Assembly: GCA_046331175.1 (NCBI GenBank)
Contig: JAXLRI010000003.1
Coordinates: 372,001 to 436,000, forward strand
Length of the DNA stretch: 64,000 nt
DNA from: JAWKIW01 sp046331175
Lineage (GTDB): Bacteria; Actinomycetota; Acidimicrobiia; Acidimicrobiales; Acidimicrobilacustridaceae
Direction: 5' to 3'
Shown one piece after another: positions 53,581 to 62,049 of this stretch. Every line of letters begins with the position of its first letter. Positions within the stretch are counted from its first letter, which is position 1. The notes under the pieces were generated by a model that saw only the letters and a list, made by a program, of their open reading frames with translations, searched no databases and was not told where the DNA came from. A program made the translations under genes and the position numbers.

Positions 53581-54612
53581 ATGCTCGACGACATCGGCCG
53601 CCATCGAGACGACGCCCTGGCCCGCGTGCGCGGCGCCGCAACCGTCGACGAGCTCAAGGCGGTCGAGACCGAGGTGCTCGGCAAGGCCGGACCGCTCACG
53701 GCCCTGAAGAAGGGGCTCGGTTCGCTCGAGCCCGAGGAGCGCAAGGCCGCCGGCCAGGCGCTCAACGCCGCCCGCGCCGAGGTCGAGGGCGTGCTCGCCG
53801 AGCGCCTCGCCGAGCTCGAGGCCGCCGAGCGTCGAACGCGGCTCGAGGCCGAGCGCCTCGACCTCACCGAGCACCCCGCCCGGCACCGTCGCGGGCACCT
53901 GCACCTGGTGACCCAGACCGTCGAGCGGCTCGAGGACGTGTTCGTCGGGCTCGGCTTCACCGTTGCCGAGGGCCCCGAGGTCGAGACCGACTGGTACAAC
54001 TTCGAGGCCCTCAACATCCCCGAGGCCCACCCGGCTCGCGGCATGTGGGACACCCTCTACCTCGACCTCGGCGACCCCGAGACGATCCTGCTCCGGACGC
54101 ACACGTCGCCGGTGCAGATCCGGGTGATGACCGGGGGACCTCCACCGATCTACGCGGTCATGCCGGGGCGGGTGTACCGCCGCGACACCGCCGACGCGTC
54201 GCACATGCCGGTGTTCCACCAGATCGAGGGCCTCGTCGTCGACCGCGGCATCTCCTTCGCCGACCTCGCCGGCACGCTCGAGGCGTTCACCTCGGCCTAC
54301 TTCGGCTCGTCGATCCACTCGCGGCTGCGCCCCTCGTACTTCCCGTTCACCGAGCCCTCGGCCGAGTACGACATCTCGTGCGTCTTCTGCGAGGGCGCCG
54401 GGTGCCGCAGCTGCGGCAACACCGGGTGGCTCGAGCTGGGCGGCTGCGGGATGGTCCACCCCAACGTCTTCCGGGCGGTCGGCTACGACCCCGAGGAGTG
54501 GACCGGCTTCGCCTTCGGGTTCGGCATCGACCGCCTGGCCACTCAGCGCCACGGCATCGACGACATCCGCGACCTCTTCACCAACGACGACCGCTTCCTG
54601 GAGCAGTTCTGA
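53581..54612 (+). CDS. pheS: Phenylalanyl-tRNA synthetase alpha subunit with Cys-rich insert
   Basis: 343 residues. The N-terminal coiled coil (about 1-85) precedes class II motifs HPARGMWDTLYL, LLRTHTSPVQIR, RRDTADASHMPVFHQIEG, FPFTEPSAEYDI and FAFGFGIDRLA. Between the last two, four Cys (267, 270, 275, 278: CVFC and CRSC) form a possible zinc site not found in E. coli PheS. The ATG at 53581 aligns with the usual N-terminus; an in-frame GTG at 53509 would add 24 residues. The stop shares a base with a mini-ORF leading to pheT. Confidence 0.94.
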   Translation: MLDDIGRHRDDALARVRGAATVDELKAVETEVLGKAGPLTALKKGLGSLEPEERKAAGQALNAARAEVEGVLAERLAELEAAERRTRLEAERLDLTEHPARHRRGHLHLVTQTVERLEDVFVGLGFTVAEGPEVETDWYNFEALNIPEAHPARGMWDTLYLDLGDPETILLRTHTSPVQIRVMTGGPPPIYAVMPGRVYRRDTADASHMPVFHQIEGLVVDRGISFADLAGTLEAFTSAYFGSSIHSRLRPSYFPFTEPSAEYDISCVFCEGAGCRSCGNTGWLELGGCGMVHPNVFRAVGYDPEEWTGFAFGFGIDRLATQRHGIDDIRDLFTNDDRFLEQF

Positions 54613-54644
54613 TGACGGCCACCGCGGCGCAGGCGCGCCGATGA
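54612..54644 (+). CDS. Bridging mini-ORF between pheS and pheT (10 codons)
   Basis: ATG at 54612 shares its A with the pheS stop (TGATG), and the TGA at 54642-54644 overlaps the pheT ATG (ATGA). The peptide would be MTATAAQARR. It has the same arrangement as the mini-ORFs in the aro and pyr operons. Confidence 0.38.
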   Translation: MTATAAQARR

Positions 54645-57007
54645 AGGTCCTGCTGTCGTGGCTGCGCGACTTCGCCCCGTTCGAGGGGGACCCGGTCGCG
54701 CTCGGCGACGAGATGAGCGACCTCGGCATGGCGGTCGAGTCGATGGACCGCCTCGACGAGGGCCTGGGTGGCATCGTCGTCGCCGAGGTGCTGGCGCTCC
54801 GGCCCCACCCCAACGCCGACAAGATCCAGCTGGTCGACGTCGACCTGGGCGACGGCGAGGCCCTCCAGATCTGCTGCGGCGCCTTCAACATGGCCGTGGG
54901 CGACCACGTGCCGCTGGCCACGCTCGGAACCGTCATGCCCGACGGCATGAAGATCGAGCGCCGCAAGCTGCGCGGCGAGTGGTCCAACGGGATGCTGTGT
55001 TCGGGCCGCGAGCTGGGCCTCGGTGACGACCACTCGGGGATCTTCATCCTCGCGGGCGACGCGCCGCTGGGCGTCGACGTGGCCGACGCGCTGGGTCTGG
55101 CCGGCGACGTCCTCTACGACCTCGAGATCAACCCGAACCGGCCCGACGCCATGTCGGTGGCCGGCGTCGCCCGCGACCTGGCCGCCCGCCTCGGCATCCC
55201 GTTCGCCATCCCCGAGCCGGTGGTGGTCGAGCTCGCTGGCGACGCCGCCGGCCGCTGCTCGGTCGACATCGTCGACCCCGACCTGTGCGGCCGGTTCCTC
55301 GCCCGGGTCCTCGACGGCATCTCGGTGGGCGAGTCGCCCCGCTGGCTGGCCAACCGCCTGACCGCCCTCGGCATGCGGCCCATCAACAGCGTGGTCGACG
55401 TCTCGAACTACGTGATGCTCGAGCTGGGCCAGCCCAACCACACCTACGACCTCGCCAAGGTGCCCGGTGGCGCCCTGCGGGTGCGCTGGGCCCGCGACGG
55501 CGAGCGCATCGTCACCCTCGACGACGTCGAGCGGGTGCTCGGCCCCGGCGACGGCGTCATCGCCGACGGCACCGACGCGGCCATCGGCATCGCCGGCGTC
55601 ATGGGCGGGGCCAGCACCGAGATCGACGCCACCACCACGTCGGTCCTGCTCGAGATGGCGTGGTGGGACCCCATGACCATCGCCCGCTCCTCCAAGCGCC
55701 TCGGCCTGCGCAGCGAGGCCTCGGCCCGCTTCGAGCGCGGCACCGACCCCGACGCCGTCGGGCTCGCGGCCCGACGCTTCGCCGAGCTGCTGGCGCCGGC
55801 CGGGGCCCGGCTCGAAGGTGGGGCGGTCGACGCGCCTGGTCGGCTGCCCGACCGGTCGCCCATCCAGGTGCGCACCCCGCGCGTCAGCGCCCTCCTCGGC
55901 ACCGGCTTCACCGGCGAGCGCGTGCGCGAGCTGCTCGAGCCCATCGGCTTCACCTTCCCGGCCACCGCCGACGGTCCCGACGCCGTCCAGGAGGTCGTGG
56001 TGCCGGGCTTCCGGCCCGACACCACCACCGAGACCGACGTCGTCGAGGAGGTGGCCCGCCACCACGGCTACTCGGCGCTGCCGAGCCGGCTGCCCCACGG
56101 CGTGCACACCGGATCGCTCACCCCGCGCCAGCGCGACCGCCGCCGCATCCGCCAGGTGCTCGTCGGCCTGGGGATCGACGAGGCCATGCCCCTGCCGTTC
56201 CTCGCCCCCGGCGACCTCGAGCGGGCCGGCCTCGAGGGCGGCTACGTCACGCTGGCCAACCCCCTCGCCGCCGAGGAGTCGGTCCTGCGCACCTCGTTGC
56301 GCCCGGGGCTGCTGCGGTCGCTGGCCCACAACGAGGCGCACCGCGTCGACGGCGTGCAGCTGTTCGAGATCGGCAAGGTCTTCGGTCCGCCCCGCCCCGG
56401 CGAGGTGCTGCCCGACGAGCGCGAGACGCTCGGCGTGGCGCTCGCCGGCCACGACGCCGTCGACGCCCTCGACGTGTGGCGCACGCTCGTCGCCGAGCTG
56501 GCCTTCACCGGCACCCGCATCGAGCAGGTCGCGGTCGCCGGGCTGCACCCCGGGAGGTCCGCCGAGCTGCTCGTGGGCGATCAGCTCGTGGGCGCCGTCG
56601 GCGAGATCGATCCGGCCGTGGCCGCGGCGTTCTCGGTCGGCGAGCGGGTCGGGTGGCTCGAGGTCGACCTCGACGCCCTGCTGGCCGTGCCCCACGGCGA
56701 GCGCCCCTACCGCCAGGTGAGCCGCTTCCCCTCGTCCGACATCGACCTCGCCTTCGAGGTCGAGGAGGGCACGCCCGCCGCCGCCGTCGAGGAGGCCATC
56801 CGCGATGCGGCCGGTCCGCTGCTGGCCTGGGTGCGCCTCTTCGACGTGTTCCGGGGCGAGCAGGTGGGGGAGGGGCGCCGCAGCCTGGCGTTCACCCTGC
56901 GCCTGCAGGCGGTCGACCACACGCTCACCGACGCCGAGGTGGCCGAGGTGCGCACCGCGGTGATCGACGCCGTGCAGGGCCGCCTGCCGGCCCGCCTGCG
57001 CGGCTGA
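54641..57007 (+). CDS. pheT: Phenylalanyl-tRNA synthetase beta subunit
   Basis: 788 residues, full length. Domain order: tRNA-binding EMAP/OB domain (IVVAEVLALRPHPNADKIQLVDVDLGDG, near 40-150), B3/B4 editing domain (NPNRPDAMSVAGVARDLAARLG, VDVSNYVMLELGQPNHTYDLAKV), B5 (RTPRVSALLGTGF), the catalytic-like core (VEEVARHHGYSALPSRLP, NPLAAEESVLRTSLRPGLL) and the anticodon-binding FDX-ACB domain at the C-terminus (YRQVSRFPSSDIDLAFEV). It pairs with PheS as an alpha2-beta2 enzyme. Confidence 0.96.
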   Translation: MKVLLSWLRDFAPFEGDPVALGDEMSDLGMAVESMDRLDEGLGGIVVAEVLALRPHPNADKIQLVDVDLGDGEALQICCGAFNMAVGDHVPLATLGTVMPDGMKIERRKLRGEWSNGMLCSGRELGLGDDHSGIFILAGDAPLGVDVADALGLAGDVLYDLEINPNRPDAMSVAGVARDLAARLGIPFAIPEPVVVELAGDAAGRCSVDIVDPDLCGRFLARVLDGISVGESPRWLANRLTALGMRPINSVVDVSNYVMLELGQPNHTYDLAKVPGGALRVRWARDGERIVTLDDVERVLGPGDGVIADGTDAAIGIAGVMGGASTEIDATTTSVLLEMAWWDPMTIARSSKRLGLRSEASARFERGTDPDAVGLAARRFAELLAPAGARLEGGAVDAPGRLPDRSPIQVRTPRVSALLGTGFTGERVRELLEPIGFTFPATADGPDAVQEVVVPGFRPDTTTETDVVEEVARHHGYSALPSRLPHGVHTGSLTPRQRDRRRIRQVLVGLGIDEAMPLPFLAPGDLERAGLEGGYVTLANPLAAEESVLRTSLRPGLLRSLAHNEAHRVDGVQLFEIGKVFGPPRPGEVLPDERETLGVALAGHDAVDALDVWRTLVAELAFTGTRIEQVAVAGLHPGRSAELLVGDQLVGAVGEIDPAVAAAFSVGERVGWLEVDLDALLAVPHGERPYRQVSRFPSSDIDLAFEVEEGTPAAAVEEAIRDAAGPLLAWVRLFDVFRGEQVGEGRRSLAFTLRLQAVDHTLTDAEVAEVRTAVIDAVQGRLPARLRG

Positions 57008-57022
57008 GGGAGCGCGCCGGGC

Positions 57023-57916
57023 TCAGTCCCGTGCGATCTGGCCCAGCCGCCCGGCTTGGAAGTCCTCGATCGCCTGGACGATCTCGGCCTTGGTGTTCAT
57101 CACGAACGGGCCGTAGCGGAACAGCGGCTCGTTGATGGGCCGCCCGGCGAGCAGCAACGCCTCCAGGGGCTCGGTCCAATCGGCCGGCACGGCCACGACC
57201 ACGTCACCGTCGACTCGGGCGAGCACGGCGAGCTGGCCCTCGGCGACCACGGTGGCGTCGTCGCCGACCCGGCCGTCGCCGCTGATGGCGTAGACCATGG
57301 CGTTCCAGTCGGCGGGCACCGGCCACCGGATCGACGCGCCCGGCTCGACCGTGAGGTGGACGTAGGTGATCGGCGTGTGGGTCTCGACCGCGCCCCGCAC
57401 GCCGTGGCCCTCGCCGGCGACGACCCGGGCCACCACGCCGGGCTGCTCGACCCGCGGGATCGACGCCGCCGGCACCTCCTGGTAGCGAGGCGGGATCATC
57501 TTGGCCTCGCGGGGCAGGTTCACCCAGATCTGGAAGCCGTGGACCGTGCCGCCCTCGCGCTGGAAGCGGCGCGACGGCATCTCGGAGTGGACGACGCCGG
57601 CGCCCGCCGTCATCCACTGCACGTCGCCAGGGCCGAGGATGCCGTGGTGCCCGGCGGAGTCCTCGTGCTCGAGCTCGCCGGCGAGCAGGTAGCTGACCGT
57701 CTCGAACCCGCGGTGGGGGTGGTCGGGCGCGCCCTGGGCCTCACCCGGCTCGTGCTCGGCGGGGCCCATGTGGTCGAGCAGCAGGAAGGGGTCGATCTGC
57801 TCGAGGCGGCCGACGGGGAACGGTCGCCGCACGACGAACCCGGCGCCCTCCAGGGTCTCGACGGCGTCGAGCACGGCGGCCACCGGCTTGGTGGGGGTGG
57901 GGGTGGTGGTCGGCAT
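57023..57916 (-). CDS. Pirin family protein
   Basis: 297-residue bicupin. The N-terminal cupin has the metal motif DHPHRGFETVSYLLAGELEHEDSAG (two His) with WMTAGAGVVHSEMP supplying the third His and the Glu. The C-terminal cupin lacks metal ligands. LLLDHMGP near residue 47 is another pirin hallmark. Some pirins are quercetinases, others regulators; the role here is open. Reverse-strand ATG at 57916 has GAGGAG upstream. A tandem repeat array precedes it. Confidence 0.9.
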   Translation of the reverse strand: MPTTTPTPTKPVAAVLDAVETLEGAGFVVRRPFPVGRLEQIDPFLLLDHMGPAEHEPGEAQGAPDHPHRGFETVSYLLAGELEHEDSAGHHGILGPGDVQWMTAGAGVVHSEMPSRRFQREGGTVHGFQIWVNLPREAKMIPPRYQEVPAASIPRVEQPGVVARVVAGEGHGVRGAVETHTPITYVHLTVEPGASIRWPVPADWNAMVYAISGDGRVGDDATVVAEGQLAVLARVDGDVVVAVPADWTEPLEALLLAGRPINEPLFRYGPFVMNTKAEIVQAIEDFQAGRLGQIARD

Positions 57917-57937
57917 GGCGGGTCTCCTCGGGCGTTC

Positions 57938-58017
57938 GATCGGGGCGGGCGGATCGGGGCGGGCGGATCGTGGTGGCGGATCGTGGTGGCGGATCGGGGC
58001 GGTGGATCGCGGCGGCG
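57938..58017. repeat. GATC-containing tandem repeat array upstream of the pirin gene
   Basis: Six units of 13-14 bp begin at 57938, 57952, 57966, 57979, 57992 and 58005: two of GATCGGGGCGGGCG, two of GATCGTGGTGGCG, then GATCGGGGCGGTG and GATCGCGGCGGCG. The paired identical units suggest stepwise duplication. They fill the gap between the PPOX stop and the pirin start. Confidence 0.85.
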
Positions 58018-58021
58018 CCGG

Positions 58022-58423
58022 TCAGGCCTCGGCCCGGCGCTGGATCGGGCCGTCGGCGCCGAAGGCCGGTGCCTCGAGCCCCCAGGACCAGACCCGGGTG
58101 GGCGTGACCTCGATGGTGCTGCGGCCGGCGGCGTCGGTGTGCACCTCGGCCCGGCCGTGCACCTTCACGCCGCGCGGCGTCCACGGGTCGACCGACGCGA
58201 GGTCGTCCACCACGAGCGCCACGTGCGGGTTGGCCTTGATGTGGAAGTACTTCATCGTCTTGGCGATGTCGTAGCCCGTCAGGTGGAAGCGCTCGCCGTC
58301 GAAGCGGAAGCCGAGCGGGGCCACGTCGACCCGGCTGCCGTCGGGCCGGGCCGTGGCCAGCCGGAGCAGCGGTTGGTCGGCCAGGTAGGCCGCCTCGGCC
58401 TCGGTGAACAGGGCGTCCGCCAT
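58022..58423 (-). CDS. PPOX-fold (F420/FMN-dependent) family protein
   Basis: 133 residues with the split-barrel fold of pyridoxamine-phosphate-oxidase-like proteins: PLLRLATARPDGSRVDVAPLGFRFDGERFHLTGYD, then TMKYFHIKANPHVALVVDDL and VKVHGRAEVHTD. This resembles the actinobacterial PPOX class F420-dependent group; cofactor use is inferred. The ATG at 58423 has GAGGAGG 6-7 nt upstream, better than longer frames. Divergent from a MarR regulator. Confidence 0.85.
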   Translation of the reverse strand: MADALFTEAEAAYLADQPLLRLATARPDGSRVDVAPLGFRFDGERFHLTGYDIAKTMKYFHIKANPHVALVVDDLASVDPWTPRGVKVHGRAEVHTDAAGRSTIEVTPTRVWSWGLEAPAFGADGPIQRRAEA

Positions 58424-58525
58424 CGGGTCCTCCTCGGGTCGTCGCGTGTCGGGTCGACGGTCGTCCGCCGTCACCGGAACCAACACCGATTTCACGTTCA
58501 ATCATCCCGGACGGCGTCGGGGCCC

Positions 58526-58531
58526 TAGAGT
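58526..58531 (+). promoter_or_regulatory. -10 element of a leaderless promoter for the MarR gene
   Basis: TAGAGT ends 7 nt before the ATG at 58539 in the divergent gap with the PPOX gene. GATT and AATC at 58489-58504 flank TTCACGTTC and might be part of an operator, which is weakly supported. Confidence 0.42.
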
Positions 58532-58538
58532 TGGGGGC

Positions 58539-59015
58539 ATGGCTGCGACGAGGTGGCTCGACGACGACGAGATGCGGGCCTGGCTGGCGCTGCTGCAGGT
58601 CCACGGCCTGCTGTTCGACCAGCTCGACCGCGAGCTGCAGCGCGACCACGACCTCTCGGCCGCCGAGTACGAGGTGCTGGTCAACCTCGAGCGGGCCGAC
58701 GGGCACCGCCTGCGCATGAGCGACCTCGCCGACCAGGCCCTGGTCACCCGCAGCCGCCTCACCCACACCGTCGACCGCCTCGAGCGCGAGGGCCTGGTGC
58801 GGCGCGAGGCGTGCCCCACCGATCGACGGGGCAGCTTCGCCGTGCTCACCCGCGCCGGCTACAAGCGGCTGGCCCAGGCGTCGCCCACCCACCTCGAGGG
58901 GGTCCGGGCCCGGCTGTTCGACCGGCTCGACGCCGACCAGGTCTCGGCGCTCGCCTGCGCCCTGGAGGCCGTCGCGGCCGGCCTGCGCGAGCCCAGCTCG
59001 CCGGCGCCCGCCTGA
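58539..59015 (+). CDS. MarR-family transcriptional regulator
   Basis: 158 residues. The winged helix-turn-helix is seen in LSAAEYEVLVNLERADGHRLRMSDLADQALVTRSRLTHTVDRLEREGLVRREACPTDRRGSFAVLTRAG, including the DRRG wing motif. Dimerisation helices flank it. Divergent placement suggests it controls itself and the PPOX gene. The ATG at 58539 follows TAGAGT by 7 nt. Confidence 0.92.
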   Translation: MAATRWLDDDEMRAWLALLQVHGLLFDQLDRELQRDHDLSAAEYEVLVNLERADGHRLRMSDLADQALVTRSRLTHTVDRLEREGLVRREACPTDRRGSFAVLTRAGYKRLAQASPTHLEGVRARLFDRLDADQVSALACALEAVAAGLREPSSPAPA

Positions 59016-59041
59016 CGCCCGGGCGGCCGGTTCCTCGCCCG

Positions 59042-59785
59042 TCAGCGATCGGTCGGCCACCAGGTCTTCAGCAGGTGCTCGCTCATGGCGGCGAGCCGGA
59101 TGCGGTCCATGTCGAGGAAGGCGGTGACCGACTCGACCATGGTCGTCATGTTGCGGGCGAGCAGGTCGTCGTCGCCGTCGGCGAGGTAGAAGCGCATGGG
59201 GTCCTCGATGTCCTCGCGGGACGGCCACACCTCCTCGACGATGCCGCGGTAGGGCGGGGCCTCGGCGGTGAGCGGGCGCACGACCGCGTTGCGCACGTAG
59301 CGGATGCGGGGCTGGATGGCGGTCGACATCGGGGTCTGCACGCCGTACCAGTGGGCCAGCCAGGCCTCGTCGGTGAGCCGCTCGGGCCGCTCCATGAGGG
59401 TGAGCAGGAGCGGGCCGGGGGAGCGCTGCCCGTCGGGCCAGTCGCGAGGGCCCGACCAGCGGCTCTGGCCGTACTCGGTGGGGATCGACTCGGTCACGAG
59501 GTAGCCGGCGAGGCGACCGCCGGTCGCCGCCAGTCGCGCTTCGAACGGGCCGCGGTGGTCGAGCGTGTGCAGCCACAGCGACACCGCCGCCGTGGGCGGG
59601 GGATCGGCGGGATCGGGCGGCAGGGGCGTGGCGAACTCGCCCTCGGGGTCGGCCACGTCCATCGACAGCTGCGGGGGGTCCAGCGCCAGCAGGTCGGGCG
59701 CCAGGTCGTCGAGGGCCAGCCGGGCCGTGTCGGCCCGGTCGCCGTCGGTCCACAGCAGGTACATCAGCTTCTCCATGGCCCGCAT
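59042..59785 (-). CDS. EthD-domain (dimeric alpha-beta barrel) protein
   Basis: 247 residues. MEKLMYLLWTDGD at the start and WLAHWYGVQTPMSTAIQPRIRYVRNAVVRPL in the middle match the EthD-like ferredoxin fold with its HxxxY-RYVRN block, and the arrangement appears twice (second copy from about 130). Function is unknown for most members. Starts at ATG 59785 or ATG 59776. Converges with the MarR gene. Confidence 0.72.
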   Translation of the reverse strand: MRAMEKLMYLLWTDGDRADTARLALDDLAPDLLALDPPQLSMDVADPEGEFATPLPPDPADPPPTAAVSLWLHTLDHRGPFEARLAATGGRLAGYLVTESIPTEYGQSRWSGPRDWPDGQRSPGPLLLTLMERPERLTDEAWLAHWYGVQTPMSTAIQPRIRYVRNAVVRPLTAEAPPYRGIVEEVWPSREDIEDPMRFYLADGDDDLLARNMTTMVESVTAFLDMDRIRLAAMSEHLLKTWWPTDR

Positions 59786-59817
59786 GCTGGCACGGGAGGG
59801 CGGCCGCGGAACCGTCC

Positions 59818-59851
59818 TGCATAGTCATGCGGGGGCGTGTATGCTCTTGCG
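59818..59851 (+). promoter_or_regulatory. Tandem ArgR boxes over the argC promoter
   Basis: TGCATAGTCATGCG (59818-59831) is a good ARG-box half-pair (TGCAT n4 ATGCG). TGTATGCTCTTGCG (59838-59851) is a second, weaker copy 20 bp on. The -10 TATGCT (59840-59845) is within the second box and ends 6 nt before the argC ATG, so ArgR with arginine would block RNA polymerase directly. Confidence 0.65.
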
Positions 59852-60889
59852 ATGACCTCCGTCGCCATCATCGGGGCCTCGGGCTACACCGGCGCCGAGC
59901 TGCTGCGCCTCCTCGCCGGCGACCCCGACCTGCAGGTGGTCGTGGCCACCGGCGACTCCCAGGCCGGCACCGCCGTCGCCGCCCTGTACCCGAGCCTCGC
60001 TGCGGCCTACCCCGACCTCGTCTTCGCCCCCCACGACCCCGCCGCGGTCGACGGGGTCGACGTCGCCTTCCTCGGCCTGCCCCACGGCGCGTCGCAGGCG
60101 ATCGTCCCCGAGCTGGTCGGGCGGGTCGGCCACGTGCTCGACCTGGCCGCCGACTTCCGCCTCCGCGACGCCGGGCTGTACCCCATCTGGTACGGCGAAC
60201 CCCACACCGCCCCCGACCTCCTGCCCACCTTCGCCTACGGCCTGCCCGAGCTGTTCCGCGACGACCTGGTCGGCGCCGCCCGCGTCGCGGTGCCCGGGTG
60301 CTACCCGACGGCGGCCACCCTCGCCCTGGCCCCGCTGCTGCGGGCCGGCGCCGTCGAGCCCACCGGGTTGGTCGTCGACGCCGCCAGCGGCGTGTCCGGT
60401 GCCGGCCGGGGCCCCAAGGCCACCACCACCTTCTGCGCCGTCGACGAGGACTTCACCGCCTACGGCCTGCTCACCCACCGGCACACGCCGGAGATGGAGC
60501 AGAACCTCTCCCGGGTGGCAGCCGACGGACCGGTGTCGGTGCTGTTCACGCCGCACCTGGCGCCGATGAACCGGGGCATCCTCGCCACCTGCTACGCCCG
60601 CCCCACCGGCGACGCCACCACCGACGACCTCCTGGCCCTCTACCACGAGGCCTACGACGACGAGCCGTTCGTGGTGGTCACCGACGGCTCGCCCTCCACC
60701 AAGGCCACCCTCGGGTCCAACGCCGCCCACGTCACGGTCCGGGCCGACGCCCGCACGGGGCTGGTGGTCGCCATCAGCGCCATCGACAACCTCACCAAGG
60801 GCGCCTCGGGCCAGGCCCTGCAGTGCGCCAACCTCGCCCTCGGTCGGCCCGAGACCACCGGCCTCCCCCTCGTCGGGACGTACCCATGA
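59852..60889 (+). CDS. argC: N-acetyl-gamma-glutamyl-phosphate reductase
   Basis: NADPH-dependent third step of arginine synthesis, 345 residues. It begins SVAIIGASGYTGAELLRLLAGDPD, with the catalytic Cys in AVPGCYPTAATLAL and DAASGVSGAGRGPK, HRHTPEME, FTPHLAPMNRGI later. The ATG at 59852 is 6 nt after TATGCT, suggesting a leaderless start; an in-frame GTG at 59837 is in the operator. The stop overlaps argJ (ATGA). Confidence 0.96.
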   Translation: MTSVAIIGASGYTGAELLRLLAGDPDLQVVVATGDSQAGTAVAALYPSLAAAYPDLVFAPHDPAAVDGVDVAFLGLPHGASQAIVPELVGRVGHVLDLAADFRLRDAGLYPIWYGEPHTAPDLLPTFAYGLPELFRDDLVGAARVAVPGCYPTAATLALAPLLRAGAVEPTGLVVDAASGVSGAGRGPKATTTFCAVDEDFTAYGLLTHRHTPEMEQNLSRVAADGPVSVLFTPHLAPMNRGILATCYARPTGDATTDDLLALYHEAYDDEPFVVVTDGSPSTKATLGSNAAHVTVRADARTGLVVAISAIDNLTKGASGQALQCANLALGRPETTGLPLVGTYP

Positions 60890-62049
60890 GCGTCACCGCC
60901 CCCAAGGGCTTCCGGGCCGCAGGCGTCGCCTGCGGCGTCAAGGACAGCGGCGACCCCGACCTCGCCCTGGTCGTGGCCGACGCCACCGCCGGCGCCGCCG
61001 GGGTCTTCACCCAGAACAAGATGACCGCGGCGCCGGTGCAGGTCAGCCGCGAGCACCTCCGTCGCACGGGGGGCCGGGCCCGGGCCGTCGTGCTCAACAG
61101 CGGCAACGCCAACGCCGCCACCGGTGCCGCCGGGCTGGCCGACGCGCAGGCGATGTGCGCAGCGGTCGGCGAGGCGCTCGCCGTCGACCCGCACGAGGTG
61201 CTGGTGTGCTCCACCGGGCTCATCGGCATCCCGCTGCCCATCGACCGGATCGTGGCCGGCGTGCCCCAGGCGGCCGCCGCCCTCGGGCCCGACGACGAGC
61301 ACGGCCGGGCGGCCGCCGAGGCCATCCGCACCACCGACACGTTCGCCAAGGAGGTCGTCGTGCGGCGGCCCGGGTTCACCGTCGGCGGCATGGCCAAGGG
61401 GGCTGCGATGCTGGCCCCGAACATGGCCACCATGCTCGCGGTCCTCACGACCGACGCCGCGGCCGGCCACGACGCCCTGCTGCACGCCCTGCGGCACGGG
61501 GTCGACACCACGTTCAACGCCATGACCACCGACGGCTGCACGTCCACCAACGACACGGTGCTGCTGCTCGCCAGCGGGGTGGCCGGCCCGGTCGACCCCG
61601 ACGAGCTGGCCGGGGCGGTGTGGGAGGCGTGCCAGTCGCTCGCCGAGCAGATGGTCCTCGACGCCGAGGGGGCCACCAAGTCCGTGTGGATGAAGGTGGT
61701 CGGCGCGGCCAGCGACCACGAGGCGATGGTCGGCGCCCGCAAGGTCGCCCACTCCAACCTGTGCAAGTGCTCGTGGTACGGCAAGGACCCCTACTGGGGC
61801 CGCATCGCCAGCGAGCTCGGCAGCGCTGGCATCGAGTTCGAGCAGGAGCGCATCCGCATCAGCTACGGCGGCGTGGTGGTGGCCGATGGCGGCGTCGAGG
61901 TCGACCACGACCGCGAGGCCGTCGCCGAGCACATGGAGGGCCGGTACCTCGAGATCGTCGCCGACCTCGGGGTGGGCGACGGCGAGGGCTCGATCTACAC
62001 CAACGACCTCACCCACGCCTACGTCGACGAGAACATGGGGACGTCATGA
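60886..62049 (+). CDS. argJ: Ornithine acetyltransferase / N-acetylglutamate synthase ArgJ
   Basis: 387-residue self-cleaving enzyme that recycles the acetyl group. The cleavage site is in KGAAMLAPNMATMLAVLTTDA between Ala181 and Thr182, giving alpha and beta chains with Thr as nucleophile. Other motifs: VFTQNKMTAAPV, NSGNANAATG, STGLIGIPLP and TNDTVLLLASG. Because argJ is present, the linear pathway (argE) is not needed. Overlaps argC and argB (ATGA both ends). Confidence 0.95.
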   Translation: MSVTAPKGFRAAGVACGVKDSGDPDLALVVADATAGAAGVFTQNKMTAAPVQVSREHLRRTGGRARAVVLNSGNANAATGAAGLADAQAMCAAVGEALAVDPHEVLVCSTGLIGIPLPIDRIVAGVPQAAAALGPDDEHGRAAAEAIRTTDTFAKEVVVRRPGFTVGGMAKGAAMLAPNMATMLAVLTTDAAAGHDALLHALRHGVDTTFNAMTTDGCTSTNDTVLLLASGVAGPVDPDELAGAVWEACQSLAEQMVLDAEGATKSVWMKVVGAASDHEAMVGARKVAHSNLCKCSWYGKDPYWGRIASELGSAGIEFEQERIRISYGGVVVADGGVEVDHDREAVAEHMEGRYLEIVADLGVGDGEGSIYTNDLTHAYVDENMGTS

